Assembly (NCBI GenBank): GCA_905234795.1
Contig: CAJOIQ010000008.1
Span: forward strand, 29,308-93,307
Reading direction: 5' to 3'
Source of the DNA: an uncultured Bacteroidales bacterium
Lineage (GTDB): Bacteria; Bacteroidota; Bacteroidia; Bacteroidales; UBA932
DNA: 64,000 nt
Shown: one piece after another, positions 9,245-18,691 of the stretch
Position numbering within the stretch: the stretch's first letter is position 1
Layout of the letters: every line of letters starts with the position of its first letter
Position numbers and translations under genes: made by a program
The notes under the pieces: model-generated
What the model saw: the letters and a program-made list of their open reading frames with translations, nothing else
Told to the model about the DNA's origin: nothing
Databases searched by the model: none

Positions 9245-9859
9245 ATGGATGCAAAACTGAAAGAAACCATTCTGAACCCCATCTTCAAGGGCAACCCCAT
9301 TACCGTGCTGGTGCTGGGTATCTGCTCTTCCCTGGCGGTTACCGTTACCCTTAAGGGTGCGCTGGTCATGGCCCTCTCCGTGATTGTGGTGTGCGGCATT
9401 TCCAGCCTCATCCTGTCGCTGCTGCGCAACACCATTCCCGGCCGCGTACGTATCATCGTGCAGCTGGTGGTGGTGGCCATGATGGTTATCCTGGTGGACC
9501 AGGTGCTCAAGAGCTTCGAAGCCACCTATGCCATCGACAAACAGCTGTCCGTGTACATCGGCCTAATCATCACCAACTGCATTGTGATGGGCCGAATCGA
9601 GGCTTTCGCCCTGGGCAACAAGCCCTGGCCCAGCTTCCTGGACGGCGTGGCCAACGGCGCCGGCTACGGCCTCATCCTCCTCATCGTTGCCTTCTTCCGT
9701 GAGCTTCTGGGCTCCGGTACTCTGTTCGGCATCGATATCCTCAACCGCTTCGGCTATGTTCCCAACAACCTGGTCATCCTGCCGCCCTTCGCCCTCATCC
9801 TCCTGGGATGCATCGTGTGGGTGCAGCGCAGTATCCAGAAAGATCTCCAGGAAAAATAA
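9245..9859 (+). CDS. nqrD: Na+-NQR subunit D
   Basis: Polytopic; VYIGLIITNCIVMGRIEAFAL...DGVANGAGYGLILLIVAFFRELLGSG. Confidence 0.92.
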   Translation: MDAKLKETILNPIFKGNPITVLVLGICSSLAVTVTLKGALVMALSVIVVCGISSLILSLLRNTIPGRVRIIVQLVVVAMMVILVDQVLKSFEATYAIDKQLSVYIGLIITNCIVMGRIEAFALGNKPWPSFLDGVANGAGYGLILLIVAFFRELLGSGTLFGIDILNRFGYVPNNLVILPPFALILLGCIVWVQRSIQKDLQEK

Positions 9860-9872
9860 ACTGTAACGCCTT

Positions 9873-10457
9873 ATGGAATATCTTAGCTTATTCACCAAGT
9901 CCATCTTTGTGGACAATATGATCTTCGCATACTTCCTGGGAATGTGCTCATTCCTGGCAGTATCGAAGAACGTGAAGACGGCTGCGGGCCTGGGTGTCGC
10001 AGTTATCTTCGTGCTCCTGGTCACTCTCCCGGTGAACTACCTGCTCAACACCTATGTACTGGCTCCCGATGCCCTCATCAAAGGCGTGGACCTGAGCTTC
10101 CTCAGCTTCATCGTCTTCATTGCCGTCATCGCCGCCATCGTGCAGATTGTGGAGATGGTGGTAGAGAAATTCTCTCCGGAGCTGTACTCTTCCCTGGGTA
10201 TCTTCCTGCCGCTGATTGCCGTGAACTGCGCCATCCTGGGCGGTTCCCTGTTCATGCAGCAGAAAGACTTCCTCAATATTGGATACTCCCTGGGCTCCGG
10301 TCTGGGCTGGTTCCTGGCCATCGTATCGCTGGCCGCCATCCGTGAGAAGATGAGCTACTCCAATGTTCCCCCGGCACTCAAGGGCCTGGGCATCACGTTC
10401 ATCACCGTGGGTCTGATGGGCATCGCCTTCATGACCTTTATGGGCATTTCACTGTAG
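9873..10457 (+). CDS. nqrE: Na+-NQR subunit E
   Basis: [40 protein letters not shown]. Confidence 0.92.
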   Translation: MEYLSLFTKSIFVDNMIFAYFLGMCSFLAVSKNVKTAAGLGVAVIFVLLVTLPVNYLLNTYVLAPDALIKGVDLSFLSFIVFIAVIAAIVQIVEMVVEKFSPELYSSLGIFLPLIAVNCAILGGSLFMQQKDFLNIGYSLGSGLGWFLAIVSLAAIREKMSYSNVPPALKGLGITFITVGLMGIAFMTFMGISL

Positions 10458-10469
10458 GAGGACGCAGAT

Positions 10470-11712
10470 ATGGGTAATACAATTTTAGCTTCTATCGCAG
10501 TCATCGTAGTGGTGACCCTCATCCTGGTGGCGCTGCTGCTCTGGATCAAGACCGCCCTCACTCCTTCCGGCACCGTGAAGATCAACATCAACAACGGCAC
10601 CAAGGAGCTGGAGGTCACCCCCGGCGGAGACGTCATGCACACCCTGGCCGACAACGGCATCTTCCTCCCCTCCGCCTGCGGCGGCAAGGCCAACTGCGGC
10701 CAGTGCAAACTGCAGGTGCTGGAAGGCGGCGGAACCATCCTTCCCACCGAGACCGGATTCTTCTCCCGCAAGCAGATCAAGGAAGGCTGGCGCCTGGGCT
10801 GCCAGGTAAAGGTGAAGGACAACATTGCCATCGCCGTTCCGGAAAGCGCCCTCAGCGTGAAGAAACTGGAATGCGAGGTCATCTCCAACGAGAACGTGGC
10901 CACCTTCATCAAGGAATTCACCGTGAAACTCCCCGAAGGAGAGCACATCGACTTCAAGTCCGGTGAGTACATCCAGATCGACATCCCCGAATACGAGGCC
11001 GACTTCTCCGACATGGGCGTGGCCGATATCTACAAGGGAGATTGGGAGAAATACGGTATCACTTCCCTCAAGTTCAAGAACACCGTTCCCACCATCCGTG
11101 CCTACTCCATGGCCAGCTATCCCGCCGAGAAAGACCTCATCAAGCTGAATGTGCGTATCGCAACGCCTCCGTTCGACCGCACCCAGCCCAAGGGCGTGTT
11201 CAAGTTCGTGCCCGGTGTGCCTCCGGGAATCGCCTCCACCTATGTGTTCTCCCGCAAGCCGGGTGACAAAGTGTGGATTTCCGGTCCTTACGGAGAATTC
11301 CTCCTGCCTAAGGACGATCCCGATTCCCAGGAATACATCTTTGTGGGCGGCGGCGCCGGCATGGCTCCCCTCCGCAGCCACATCATGCACCTGTTCAAGA
11401 CCCTCAAGACCAAGAAGGAAGTGCACTTCTTCTATGGCGCCCGCGCCCTGGTGGAAGCCGGATTTCCCCAACTTCCACTTCCATCTGGCCCTGGACCGTC
11501 CGGATCCCGCAGCCGATGCCGCCGGCGTCAAGTACACCGCTGGCTTCGTGCACAACGTGATGAACGAGACCTACCTCAAGAACCACGAGGCTCCCGAGGA
11601 CATCAAGTACTTCATGTGCGGTCCGCCCATGATGACCAAGTGCGTGTGCGACCTCCTGGATTCCCTGGGCGTTGCACCCGAGAGCATCCTCTTCGACAAC
11701 TTCGGAGGTTAA
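10470..11712 (+). pseudogene. nqrF: Na+-NQR subunit F, apparent frameshift with small deletion near 11460
   Basis: Frame 1 encodes the ferredoxin/FAD domains to HFFYGARALVEA (codon ends 11459); the remainder DFPNFHFHLALDRPDP...MCGPPMMTK...LFDNFGG lies in the +1 frame from 11461 to 11712. Confidence 0.8.
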
Positions 11713-11718
11713 TCGTTG

Positions 11719-11748
11719 AAAGCCTGGCGGTTTCGCCAGGCTTTTTTT
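11719..11748 (+). terminator. Rho-independent terminator after nqrF
   Basis: GCCTGGCG-GTTT-CGCCAGGC followed by TTTTTTT. Confidence 0.92.
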
Positions 11749-11793
11749 GATGGGGTTTCCGGCCGATGGTTGGCCGATAATTGATTGGTTATC

Positions 11794-11850
11794 AATAGTT
11801 TAAGTTTTTCTCTTGATACCAAATGGGATCAAGAGAAAAACTTAACTATT
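11794..11850. repeat. Palindromic element, copy 1
   Basis: AATAGTTTAAGTTTTTCTCTTGA-taccaaatggga-TCAAGAGAAAAACTTAACTATT; near-identical copy at 15158-15214. Confidence 0.85.
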
Positions 11851-11895
11851 TAAAATTCAATATGTTATAGAAAAAACGCACCGTAAGTACAGGTA

Positions 11896-12201
11896 CTAGT
11901 ATATATTAAAATGGAGAGAATAATCCATTCTCTCATGGAGTACTCTCGCAATTAGAACTCGACCGTCTTGCTGAATGAAATAAAAAACCATATGACGACG
12001 AAAATGAAATGCTCTAAGGCCTGGAAGTATCTCATCAAAAGGCTTTCCGTTTAGCAATGGTGCAGAAGCTATTTTTGAAATAGCTGTTTCGAGGCCGTCA
12101 TAATATTGGTCAGCTTGCTCTTCAGACCATGTATCTACGGTATAATTCCAGATGTTATAGAGGTCCTCTACGGCCTCTTTTGTTATGTTATATTTTACCA
12201 T
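11896..12201 (-). CDS. parE: RelE/ParE-family toxin
   Basis: MVKYNITKEAVEDLYNIWNYTVDTWSEEQADQYYDGL...FHFRRHMVFYFIQQDGRVLIARVLHERMD. Confidence 0.88.
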   Translation of the reverse strand: MVKYNITKEAVEDLYNIWNYTVDTWSEEQADQYYDGLETAISKIASAPLLNGKPFDEILPGLRAFHFRRHMVFYFIQQDGRVLIARVLHERMDYSLHFNIY

Positions 12202-12442
12202 GCTTACGATCCTTCATCTTTTGCAGGTATCCCTGCGAGTCGAAATCTTCCACGATTCCACTATCAAGGCCTGCTTCAATTGCGGAGCGTAATGCAGCCA
12301 TTTTCTGTTCCTGCTCTTCTAGAAGACGAAGGGAGGAACGAACTACTTCGCTGGCGTTGTTATACCGCCCACTTTGGATGCAACTCTGAATGAAGTCCTC
12401 GAAATGCGAACCTAGTGCAACTGATGTGGTTTTCATAAGCAT
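12188..12442 (-). CDS. parD: ParD-family antitoxin
   Basis: SVALGSHFEDFIQSCIQSGRYNNASEVVRSSLRLLEEQE; overlaps the toxin start. Confidence 0.88.
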   Translation of the reverse strand: MLMKTTSVALGSHFEDFIQSCIQSGRYNNASEVVRSSLRLLEEQEQKMAALRSAIEAGLDSGIVEDFDSQGYLQKMKDRKHGKI

Positions 12443-12455
12443 AAAAATAACACCA

Positions 12456-12463
12456 CAAAGTTA
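12456..12463 (-). promoter_or_regulatory. Putative -7 box for parDE
   Basis: TAACTTTG on the minus strand (TAnnTTTG consensus) just upstream of parD. Confidence 0.5.
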
Positions 12464-12493
12464 CCAATATTTCATAAAATTCCAATACATTTT

Positions 12494-13339
12494 TTAAATA
12501 CTGGACACTGATACAATGATAGGATATACCGTATTCCTCCTCACTTCCCCCAGGGGAACGCGGTAAGTGAGGGGCTCGCCGGGGGTGGTGTGGTAATCCG
12601 GGGAGTGGTACTGGGCCTTGATTTCAAGAAAGCTCTCGTGCGTGGGGTTGACATTCTCCAGGAGGTACAGACTCACGGTGCCGCTGAGGGCATCGGCAGA
12701 ATCCCGGTTCAGGGCGTCCACCTCGGCATCTTTGAGGGTAAAACCTTGCTGGAAGGTCTGGGAGGCGGTTTCTACGCCGCTACCGGGGAATAGGGAAACA
12801 GAAGAAGGACAGTTGCCGATAGAGACCTCCGTCACTTTGAGAAGGACATCGGCCTCCAACTCCCGTCGGTCCATGCGAAGGTCCATGCGGGCCATCAGGC
12901 GCTCCAGCTGCAGGGACATCTGCTCCGTTACAAGAACTTCTTCCAGCACCACAGCCATGGGGATTCCCTGCCGGTAATCGTCGGGCCGAACCAGCCGATA
13001 GCGGTACTCCAGGGCATCGGAGAGGCAGTGGATGGGCAGCTGATAACCCAGGTTGGCCGTAGCTATAATGGTATAAGGAACCTCCCGCAGCAGACGCGTT
13101 GTGTGACTAAGGCTGTACCCGGCGTGAGATGGCACATAGACATGTTCCTCCAGGTCTCCGAATGCGTTGAATATAAGGAGGTTCCAATCGGTCGTTTTAA
13201 CCTCGTCCGGCATGTCTGCACGCGTGGGGATATCATCGGCCAGTCCAAGGATGAGAGTGGTATCCACATACGGGGACGGCGCTGTTTCACGCGTGCAGGC
13301 TGCCAGAACAACCATAACAATAAGAACCAACGGTTTCAT
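12494..13339 (-). CDS. FimB/Mfa2-family fimbrial anchor-like lipoprotein
   Basis: Lipobox MKPLVLIVMVVLAAC; WNLLIFNAFGDLEEHVYVPSHAG...YTIIATANLGYQLP resembles FimB/Mfa2 family. Confidence 0.65.
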   Translation of the reverse strand: MKPLVLIVMVVLAACTRETAPSPYVDTTLILGLADDIPTRADMPDEVKTTDWNLLIFNAFGDLEEHVYVPSHAGYSLSHTTRLLREVPYTIIATANLGYQLPIHCLSDALEYRYRLVRPDDYRQGIPMAVVLEEVLVTEQMSLQLERLMARMDLRMDRRELEADVLLKVTEVSIGNCPSSVSLFPGSGVETASQTFQQGFTLKDAEVDALNRDSADALSGTVSLYLLENVNPTHESFLEIKAQYHSPDYHTTPGEPLTYRVPLGEVRRNTVYPIIVSVSSI

Positions 13340-14325
13340 AAGTAAAAGGTTTGCGTTTCTTCCCTCATCCAAGGGACGGTGATGCTTTCTATCACCACGG
13401 TGCCGCTTTCCACCGGCATGTCCGGTTCGGGCGCCCCCTTGCGCAGAATGGTCAGGTCCAGCCGAAAAGAGCAGCCGGCCTTCATGTTACGGAGGGGAAT
13501 GGGATAGTAGCAGATATCGGCCCCTACCCGTCCTTCCAGTACCAGGCAAGTGTTGAGGCCGGGATAACAGTAGAAATCCCGGTTCAGGTTGAGTCTTGAC
13601 GGGCCGATTTCCCCGCACCCCTCCTGTAGCACCATCTCCGGCCGGGGCAGGCACATTACCGCAGTGCTGTCCAGGTAACCGGGATTCAGCCAGGAAAGGG
13701 ATTCCGGAGCGTCTCCTGCGCCCAGCGGGCGACACTCGGCACCCGCATAGGTCAGATATATCAGCTTATTGAAAAAAGAGCCATTGGAATAAGGTTGAGT
13801 GCTATAGTCGCAGGAGACAGACCGGAGTTGGATATGGACAAGCAAGGGATTCAAAGGCAAGGAAACTTCCCGCGAAGCGCCGTCTTCTACCAGGATTTCC
13901 CCGTATTGCATAGGGGCCGATGGAGAATCTTTCTCCAGCTGGAAACTCAGTTTGCAAAGGTCGGCATAACCGCGAATCCCGTACCAGGTTTCGGCAGTGG
14001 CGGGATATCGCGACAAAGCGACCAGCCGTTTGGGGCCACTGCGGGAAAGGCCCATTATCGGAACTCCCTCTTTTGACGACAACTGCTGGTAGGCATCTAG
14101 CAATTGCGTCCCGGTGGTGTCGAAAAAGAACAAATCCACAGGGTATTGTATTGGATATTTGGCGCTTTGTAAGTAAATTTGCCTTTCAATTCGCGCGCGC
14201 AGGGTATCACAGGAATTAAAAAAGGCCGGAAACTGCAAGACGGCAGCAAGTGTTATCACAGAGGCGTGACGGGCGGCGAAGCGCGAACAGAAAATTGGAA
14301 TAAAGTTTTTTTTCCGGCCTTTCAT
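13336..14325 (-). CDS. Hypothetical exported protein coupled to FimB/Mfa2-like gene
   Basis: 330-codon ORF with N-terminal hydrophobic segment, 4-bp ATGA overlap with the next gene. Confidence 0.6.
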   Translation of the reverse strand: MKGRKKNFIPIFCSRFAARHASVITLAAVLQFPAFFNSCDTLRARIERQIYLQSAKYPIQYPVDLFFFDTTGTQLLDAYQQLSSKEGVPIMGLSRSGPKRLVALSRYPATAETWYGIRGYADLCKLSFQLEKDSPSAPMQYGEILVEDGASREVSLPLNPLLVHIQLRSVSCDYSTQPYSNGSFFNKLIYLTYAGAECRPLGAGDAPESLSWLNPGYLDSTAVMCLPRPEMVLQEGCGEIGPSRLNLNRDFYCYPGLNTCLVLEGRVGADICYYPIPLRNMKAGCSFRLDLTILRKGAPEPDMPVESGTVVIESITVPWMREETQTFYL

Positions 14326-14383
14326 GGTTTTGGCGTGTTGTGGTCCGGAGGCAAAACTAAAGAAGAAGGATTGTTTGCGCAAT

Positions 14384-14460
14384 AACCCGCTAAAAAGTTT
14401 TTAAGTTTTAGCCGGATTAGAGAAAGATTTTTAAGTTTTAGCTGGAAAACCCGCTAAAAA
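14384..14460. repeat. Short direct repeats upstream of DUF47 gene
   Basis: TTTTTAAGTTTTAGC(C/T)GGA at 14398-14416 and 14428-14446; AACCCGCTAAAAA at 14384-14396 and 14448-14460. Confidence 0.75.
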
Positions 14461-14473
14461 AATATTGTTTTAT

Positions 14474-15112
14474 ATGAAATTTTGGCGTCTGTTTCACCCC
14501 ACACAGGATCTGATTCCCATTCTGGAACGTCAGTCGGCCCTGCTTTGCAAGAGCGCTTCCCAGTTCTGCGAGATGCAGAATAGCCTGGATCCCGAAACCT
14601 GGAAGAGCTGCTTTAAGGAGATGAGAAACCTGGAGCATCAGGGTGATGCCTTGCTCACGGAATTCCGGGAGCAGATTGCCCGCGTGGCCCTGGGCCCCGG
14701 CGTCCGCAGGGAACTCACCACCATCTCCATGGCCATGGACGACTGCCTGGACGTCCTCAAGGACTGCTCCAACGCCCTCAACATCTACAAACCCGCCAAA
14801 ATTGACGAGCAGCTCAAGGAACTCACCCGTATCAACCTGGACGAGACCAAGGCCATCCGGCAACTGATGCCCCTGCTTGCCGACATCAAGAAAAACGCCA
14901 CCGCCATCACCCTGCAGGCCGACCGCGTAACGGAACTGGAACACGACGCCGACGAAACCTATGAGAACTACGTGGGCTACATCTTCTCCCAGGAACCCGA
15001 CATGCGGGAAATGACCAAATACAAGAACCTGGCTGAACTCTATGAAAAGGCCACGGACTCCGGGAAGCACGTGGCCGATTGTGTCAGGATTCTGCTGATG
15101 CGGTTCATGTAG
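14474..15112 (+). CDS. DUF47/PhoU-like protein
   Basis: MKFWRLFHPTQDLIPILERQSALL...MRNLEHQGDALLTEF...LEHDADETYENYVGYIF. Confidence 0.75.
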   Translation: MKFWRLFHPTQDLIPILERQSALLCKSASQFCEMQNSLDPETWKSCFKEMRNLEHQGDALLTEFREQIARVALGPGVRRELTTISMAMDDCLDVLKDCSNALNIYKPAKIDEQLKELTRINLDETKAIRQLMPLLADIKKNATAITLQADRVTELEHDADETYENYVGYIFSQEPDMREMTKYKNLAELYEKATDSGKHVADCVRILLMRFM

Positions 15113-15157
15113 GGTTACTGCCGTTCAGGCGCTTGTTGGTTAATTACCTGATTTTTA

Positions 15158-15214
15158 AATAGTTAAGTTTCTCTCTTGACACCAAATGGGGTCAAGAGAA
15201 AAACTTAAGTTATT
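15158..15214. repeat. Palindromic element, copy 2
   Basis: AATAGTTAAGTTTCTCTCTTGAC-accaaatggg-GTCAAGAGAAAAACTTAAGTTATT. Confidence 0.85.
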
Positions 15215-15251
15215 ATTAATCAATCGATTAGAACTCCTGCACAAAAACCGC

Positions 15252-18200
15252 CTACTGCGCATCCTCCACCGTCCAGCCGGAAGGGATGCCGCTGGCGCCG
15301 GTGGGCCAGTCGTTCATTTGAGGCGATTTCACGAAGGTGCCGTTGGAGGAAACATTCATGAGCCATGAACTCACGCAAGACGAGGCACTAATATCCGTTG
15401 CCAAACATTCCAGATAGGAAAGATTACTGCAGCCGGAAAACATTCCGGCATAACTGGAGTCAGAGAGTTTGCTGGCAGGAAGAACAGGAGCCGTAGTAAG
15501 GCTGGTGCAATCTCCGAACATGATATAATAACAGTTGGAGCGTACGGTGGTAGCTGGTAATTCCGGTGCATCCGTAAGGTTGGTACAACCATAGAACATC
15601 CAGGCATAACAATACTCGGCCAAAGAAGTGGAAGACAATACCGGTGCTTTTGTAAGAGACGTACACCCCCTAAACATATCGGCATAGCAGGCTGTGGCCA
15701 TGTCAGTTGCAGGGAGTTCCGGCGCTTCTGTTAGAGAAGTACAGTCATAGAACATACTCATGTAACATCTGGACTCAAGGTTCATGGCTGGGAGGACAGG
15801 CGTTGAAGTAAGTGAAGAGCACCCCATAAACAATCGATTATAACAATAGGGGGTCAAGATCGTCGCCGGCAATTCAGGTGCCGATGTCAGGAGTCCGCAC
15901 TGATAGAAAAGGGAATAGAAACAATACTTCGATGGTATTTCCAAGAGAGCCTCGTCCTTGTTAATCAACGACATGATATCTCCGGAGATGGAAAACTTAT
16001 CCCCCGTTGCAACAAAATTGCAGTAATGGCTTTCGTCCGATCCAATTCCATTAGGGTTGTCACCACAAATATACACGGGGACATCTTTTGTCAAGGTAAT
16101 CTCACTGAAATCCCAAATAGACCAGTTAGTTTTATCGATTGAGTAATACAATACAGGCGTTTTTGAATGTGTGGACAATGAGATAGAAGTAGTCCCCTCC
16201 GAAGTAAATGTCAAATATCTGGAAGCACTTATACTCTCGGCACCATCATCCAGCACGACCCATCCGCCAGGAATGGCATCTGTACCACGACTCCATCCTG
16301 TCATTTCTGGTGCCTTTACAAAGATTCCCAGGGATGATACATTTGTCGTCCAGTTTAATGTACAATATGTAGCACTGATATCCGTGGCCAAGCACTTAAT
16401 ATAGGAAAGACTGGTGCAGCCATATAACATATGGTAATAACTGTAGTCGGCCAATATGGGAGCAGGCAATTCCGGTGCACTCGTCAGTGACGTACATCCA
16501 AAAAACATATGCCCATAGCAATAAGGTGCTAAAGATGTAGCCGGCAACACTTCTGGAACCGACGTCAGACCAGAACAGTAAACAAACATTGATTCGTAGC
16601 AATGTTCTGTCAAAACCATTGCAGGAAGCGAAGGCGCAGAAGTAAGAATGTCGCAATTGCCGAAGAGCTGGAAGAAGCAATAATTGTTAGGAATTATTGT
16701 TACGTCTTCTGTTCCGTTAATCAAGGACATAACACTGCCGGAAACAGCAAACTTATCCCCTTCAGCTTTGAAATTATGGAAGTTAGAGCCTCCATAACTG
16801 AATCCATCCGGATTATTCCCATAGATATACAGAGGAGAGCCGTTCGTAAATGTAAGCCGGCTGTAATTCCACTTTGTCCAGTTCTTGGCGTCGGTGGAAT
16901 AGTACAAAACCGGCGCGTAATCAGGATTATAGGATAAATAGATGGTGGTAGTCCCCTCCGAAGTGAAAGTAAGGTACTTGCTGACTGGAAGAACCTCTGG
17001 AATCGCCTGAATCCTATCGGCATAGGCACTCCAGTACTGGGCGGTCTTGTAAGCCTCCACGGATTCGGCAGGGACGTAGAATGGGCCGTCGCCCTGTAAA
17101 TCGGCAAACGTATCTTCCTTGATAACGGGCGGCGTAACGGGCAGGAAAGTGATGTTGTAAAGCCCGCCATAATCCTTTCCAGCTTGGCCGAAGGCCCTGC
17201 TGCCGATGGACTCCACCTCTTCCGGAACCGTGAGGCTGATGAGGCCGTACATAGCATAGAAAGCCTCGTCCCTGATCTCCTTCAAATGGGCAGGCAAGCC
17301 AAGGGTGTCTATCTGTGACTGCCCAAATGCCTGTCTGCCGATATAGGTGGCCGATTCAGGCAGAATGAGCCTGCCAATCTGACTGAAACCATTGTATAAG
17401 GCATAATTCCCCACCCCGGTGATAGGGTCCGTTACCACATAGCTGGTAAGGCCTTCCGGAGCGATGGCCCTAAGTTCGCCATCGATGATGACGCAGCGAT
17501 GGTCCTCACTTGTCTGGGGGCCGTAAAATGCTTCCAGATGATACAGGCTGGGGAAACCGTATTCGGTATCCTTCAACCCCTCCGGAAGCGTAATGCTCCT
17601 GTAATGGCATTGCTCGAAAACGCCCCGCTCCACTTTTGTCACGCCCTCCGGAATCACAAAGTCCAGATCCTCGTTCATACGGGCAACGGCCGACAGCGTT
17701 CCGCCGATAACCAGCGAAAGATGGTCCTGAGAGGCTCCCTTGCCATAAAACGCCTCCAGTGTTCTCTCGCTGCCATTCTGGTTAAAAGCGCCCTCCCCCA
17801 CCTCCTCAACGGATGAAGGGAGCGTAACCGTTACCAGCCGAGACTGATAGAAAGCCGATTCCGGAATCCTCGTCACCGGGCCGTCAAAAGCGATGACACC
17901 CTTCCCGTCCTCATTGGTATTGGATACGATGCGGGCGCCGAAACCATCCTTTACAGTGGGATTGACCACCACTCCGTCCACGGAAGTATACCAGATTTCA
18001 CTGTTGGGCTGTGAAGGGTCCTTCATCTCCAGATTAAACGGTATACGGCTGTAGCCCGTACCGTCTTTGTCGTCCTCGGCATAAGCTATCACGTAGTACG
18101 TTCCATAGCCCACCTCACCCAGCGGCAGCGTGAACGTCTTTCTATCCTCGTTCAGGGTGCCGACATAGCGTTTTTCCCGCTTCAGGGCCTTGCGCTCGTT

Positions 18201-18689
18201 GCTGGTGCCCCACATAAAGCCCACTTCCTCAATAGAACGGCCTCCGTTATCCTCGATTGTGGCCACCAGGAAATTGTCACGGACAGTCACATCGGAAATG
18301 GAGGCCACGGAGGTCTCTGGCGTCTGCTGAGTGATGGTGGAAGAATACATCTTGCTGTAGCCGTTGCCAATAAAAGCCCGCAGGAAATACGTGTTGTTGG
18401 ACTTGAGGTCCGTCACGCCAAGGGAAAAACTGATCCCGGTCACCTGAGGCGTCAGTGTCTTATAGGTCTTTCCGGCCTCAAAAAGCGTCTCTGATATCTC
18501 TACACCATAGGCCGTAATGTCGGTCATGTTTTTGCCGAAGCTACCGTTCACCAGCATGGACACACGCGTGACGGAGGTTTCGTCCACCGACAACGCGGGA
18601 GCGTCCGGAAGGTTAGACGGAGCGTCGGGGTCCTGGACACAGGACACGGCCGTCAAAGCCATCAGGAGATAAGTGTAGAGACGCTTCAT
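15252..18689 (-). CDS. BspA-like (DUF285 and LRR_5 type) surface lipoprotein
   Basis: Lipobox LTAVSC; many CYxxMFxGCTSLTxAPELPATxL repeats plus LRR_5-like SITLPEGLKDT/GSRAFGQAG units. Confidence 0.88.
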   Translation of the reverse strand: MKRLYTYLLMALTAVSCVQDPDAPSNLPDAPALSVDETSVTRVSMLVNGSFGKNMTDITAYGVEISETLFEAGKTYKTLTPQVTGISFSLGVTDLKSNNTYFLRAFIGNGYSKMYSSTITQQTPETSVASISDVTVRDNFLVATIEDNGGRSIEEVGFMWGTSNERKALKREKRYVGTLNEDRKTFTLPLGEVGYGTYYVIAYAEDDKDGTGYSRIPFNLEMKDPSQPNSEIWYTSVDGVVVNPTVKDGFGARIVSNTNEDGKGVIAFDGPVTRIPESAFYQSRLVTVTLPSSVEEVGEGAFNQNGSERTLEAFYGKGASQDHLSLVIGGTLSAVARMNEDLDFVIPEGVTKVERGVFEQCHYRSITLPEGLKDTEYGFPSLYHLEAFYGPQTSEDHRCVIIDGELRAIAPEGLTSYVVTDPITGVGNYALYNGFSQIGRLILPESATYIGRQAFGQSQIDTLGLPAHLKEIRDEAFYAMYGLISLTVPEEVESIGSRAFGQAGKDYGGLYNITFLPVTPPVIKEDTFADLQGDGPFYVPAESVEAYKTAQYWSAYADRIQAIPEVLPVSKYLTFTSEGTTTIYLSYNPDYAPVLYYSTDAKNWTKWNYSRLTFTNGSPLYIYGNNPDGFSYGGSNFHNFKAEGDKFAVSGSVMSLINGTEDVTIIPNNYCFFQLFGNCDILTSAPSLPAMVLTEHCYESMFVYCSGLTSVPEVLPATSLAPYCYGHMFFGCTSLTSAPELPAPILADYSYYHMLYGCTSLSYIKCLATDISATYCTLNWTTNVSSLGIFVKAPEMTGWSRGTDAIPGGWVVLDDGAESISASRYLTFTSEGTTSISLSTHSKTPVLYYSIDKTNWSIWDFSEITLTKDVPVYICGDNPNGIGSDESHYCNFVATGDKFSISGDIMSLINKDEALLEIPSKYCFYSLFYQCGLLTSAPELPATILTPYCYNRLFMGCSSLTSTPVLPAMNLESRCYMSMFYDCTSLTEAPELPATDMATACYADMFRGCTSLTKAPVLSSTSLAEYCYAWMFYGCTNLTDAPELPATTVRSNCYYIMFGDCTSLTTAPVLPASKLSDSSYAGMFSGCSNLSYLECLATDISASSCVSSWLMNVSSNGTFVKSPQMNDWPTGASGIPSGWTVEDAQ

Positions 18690-18691
18690 GA

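Noticed and set aside
11896-12442. parDE plus the TIR operon as a single defence island
   Set aside because: Separated by fimbrial, DUF47 and lipoprotein genes with their own orientation; no restriction, CRISPR, retron or other defence markers seen.
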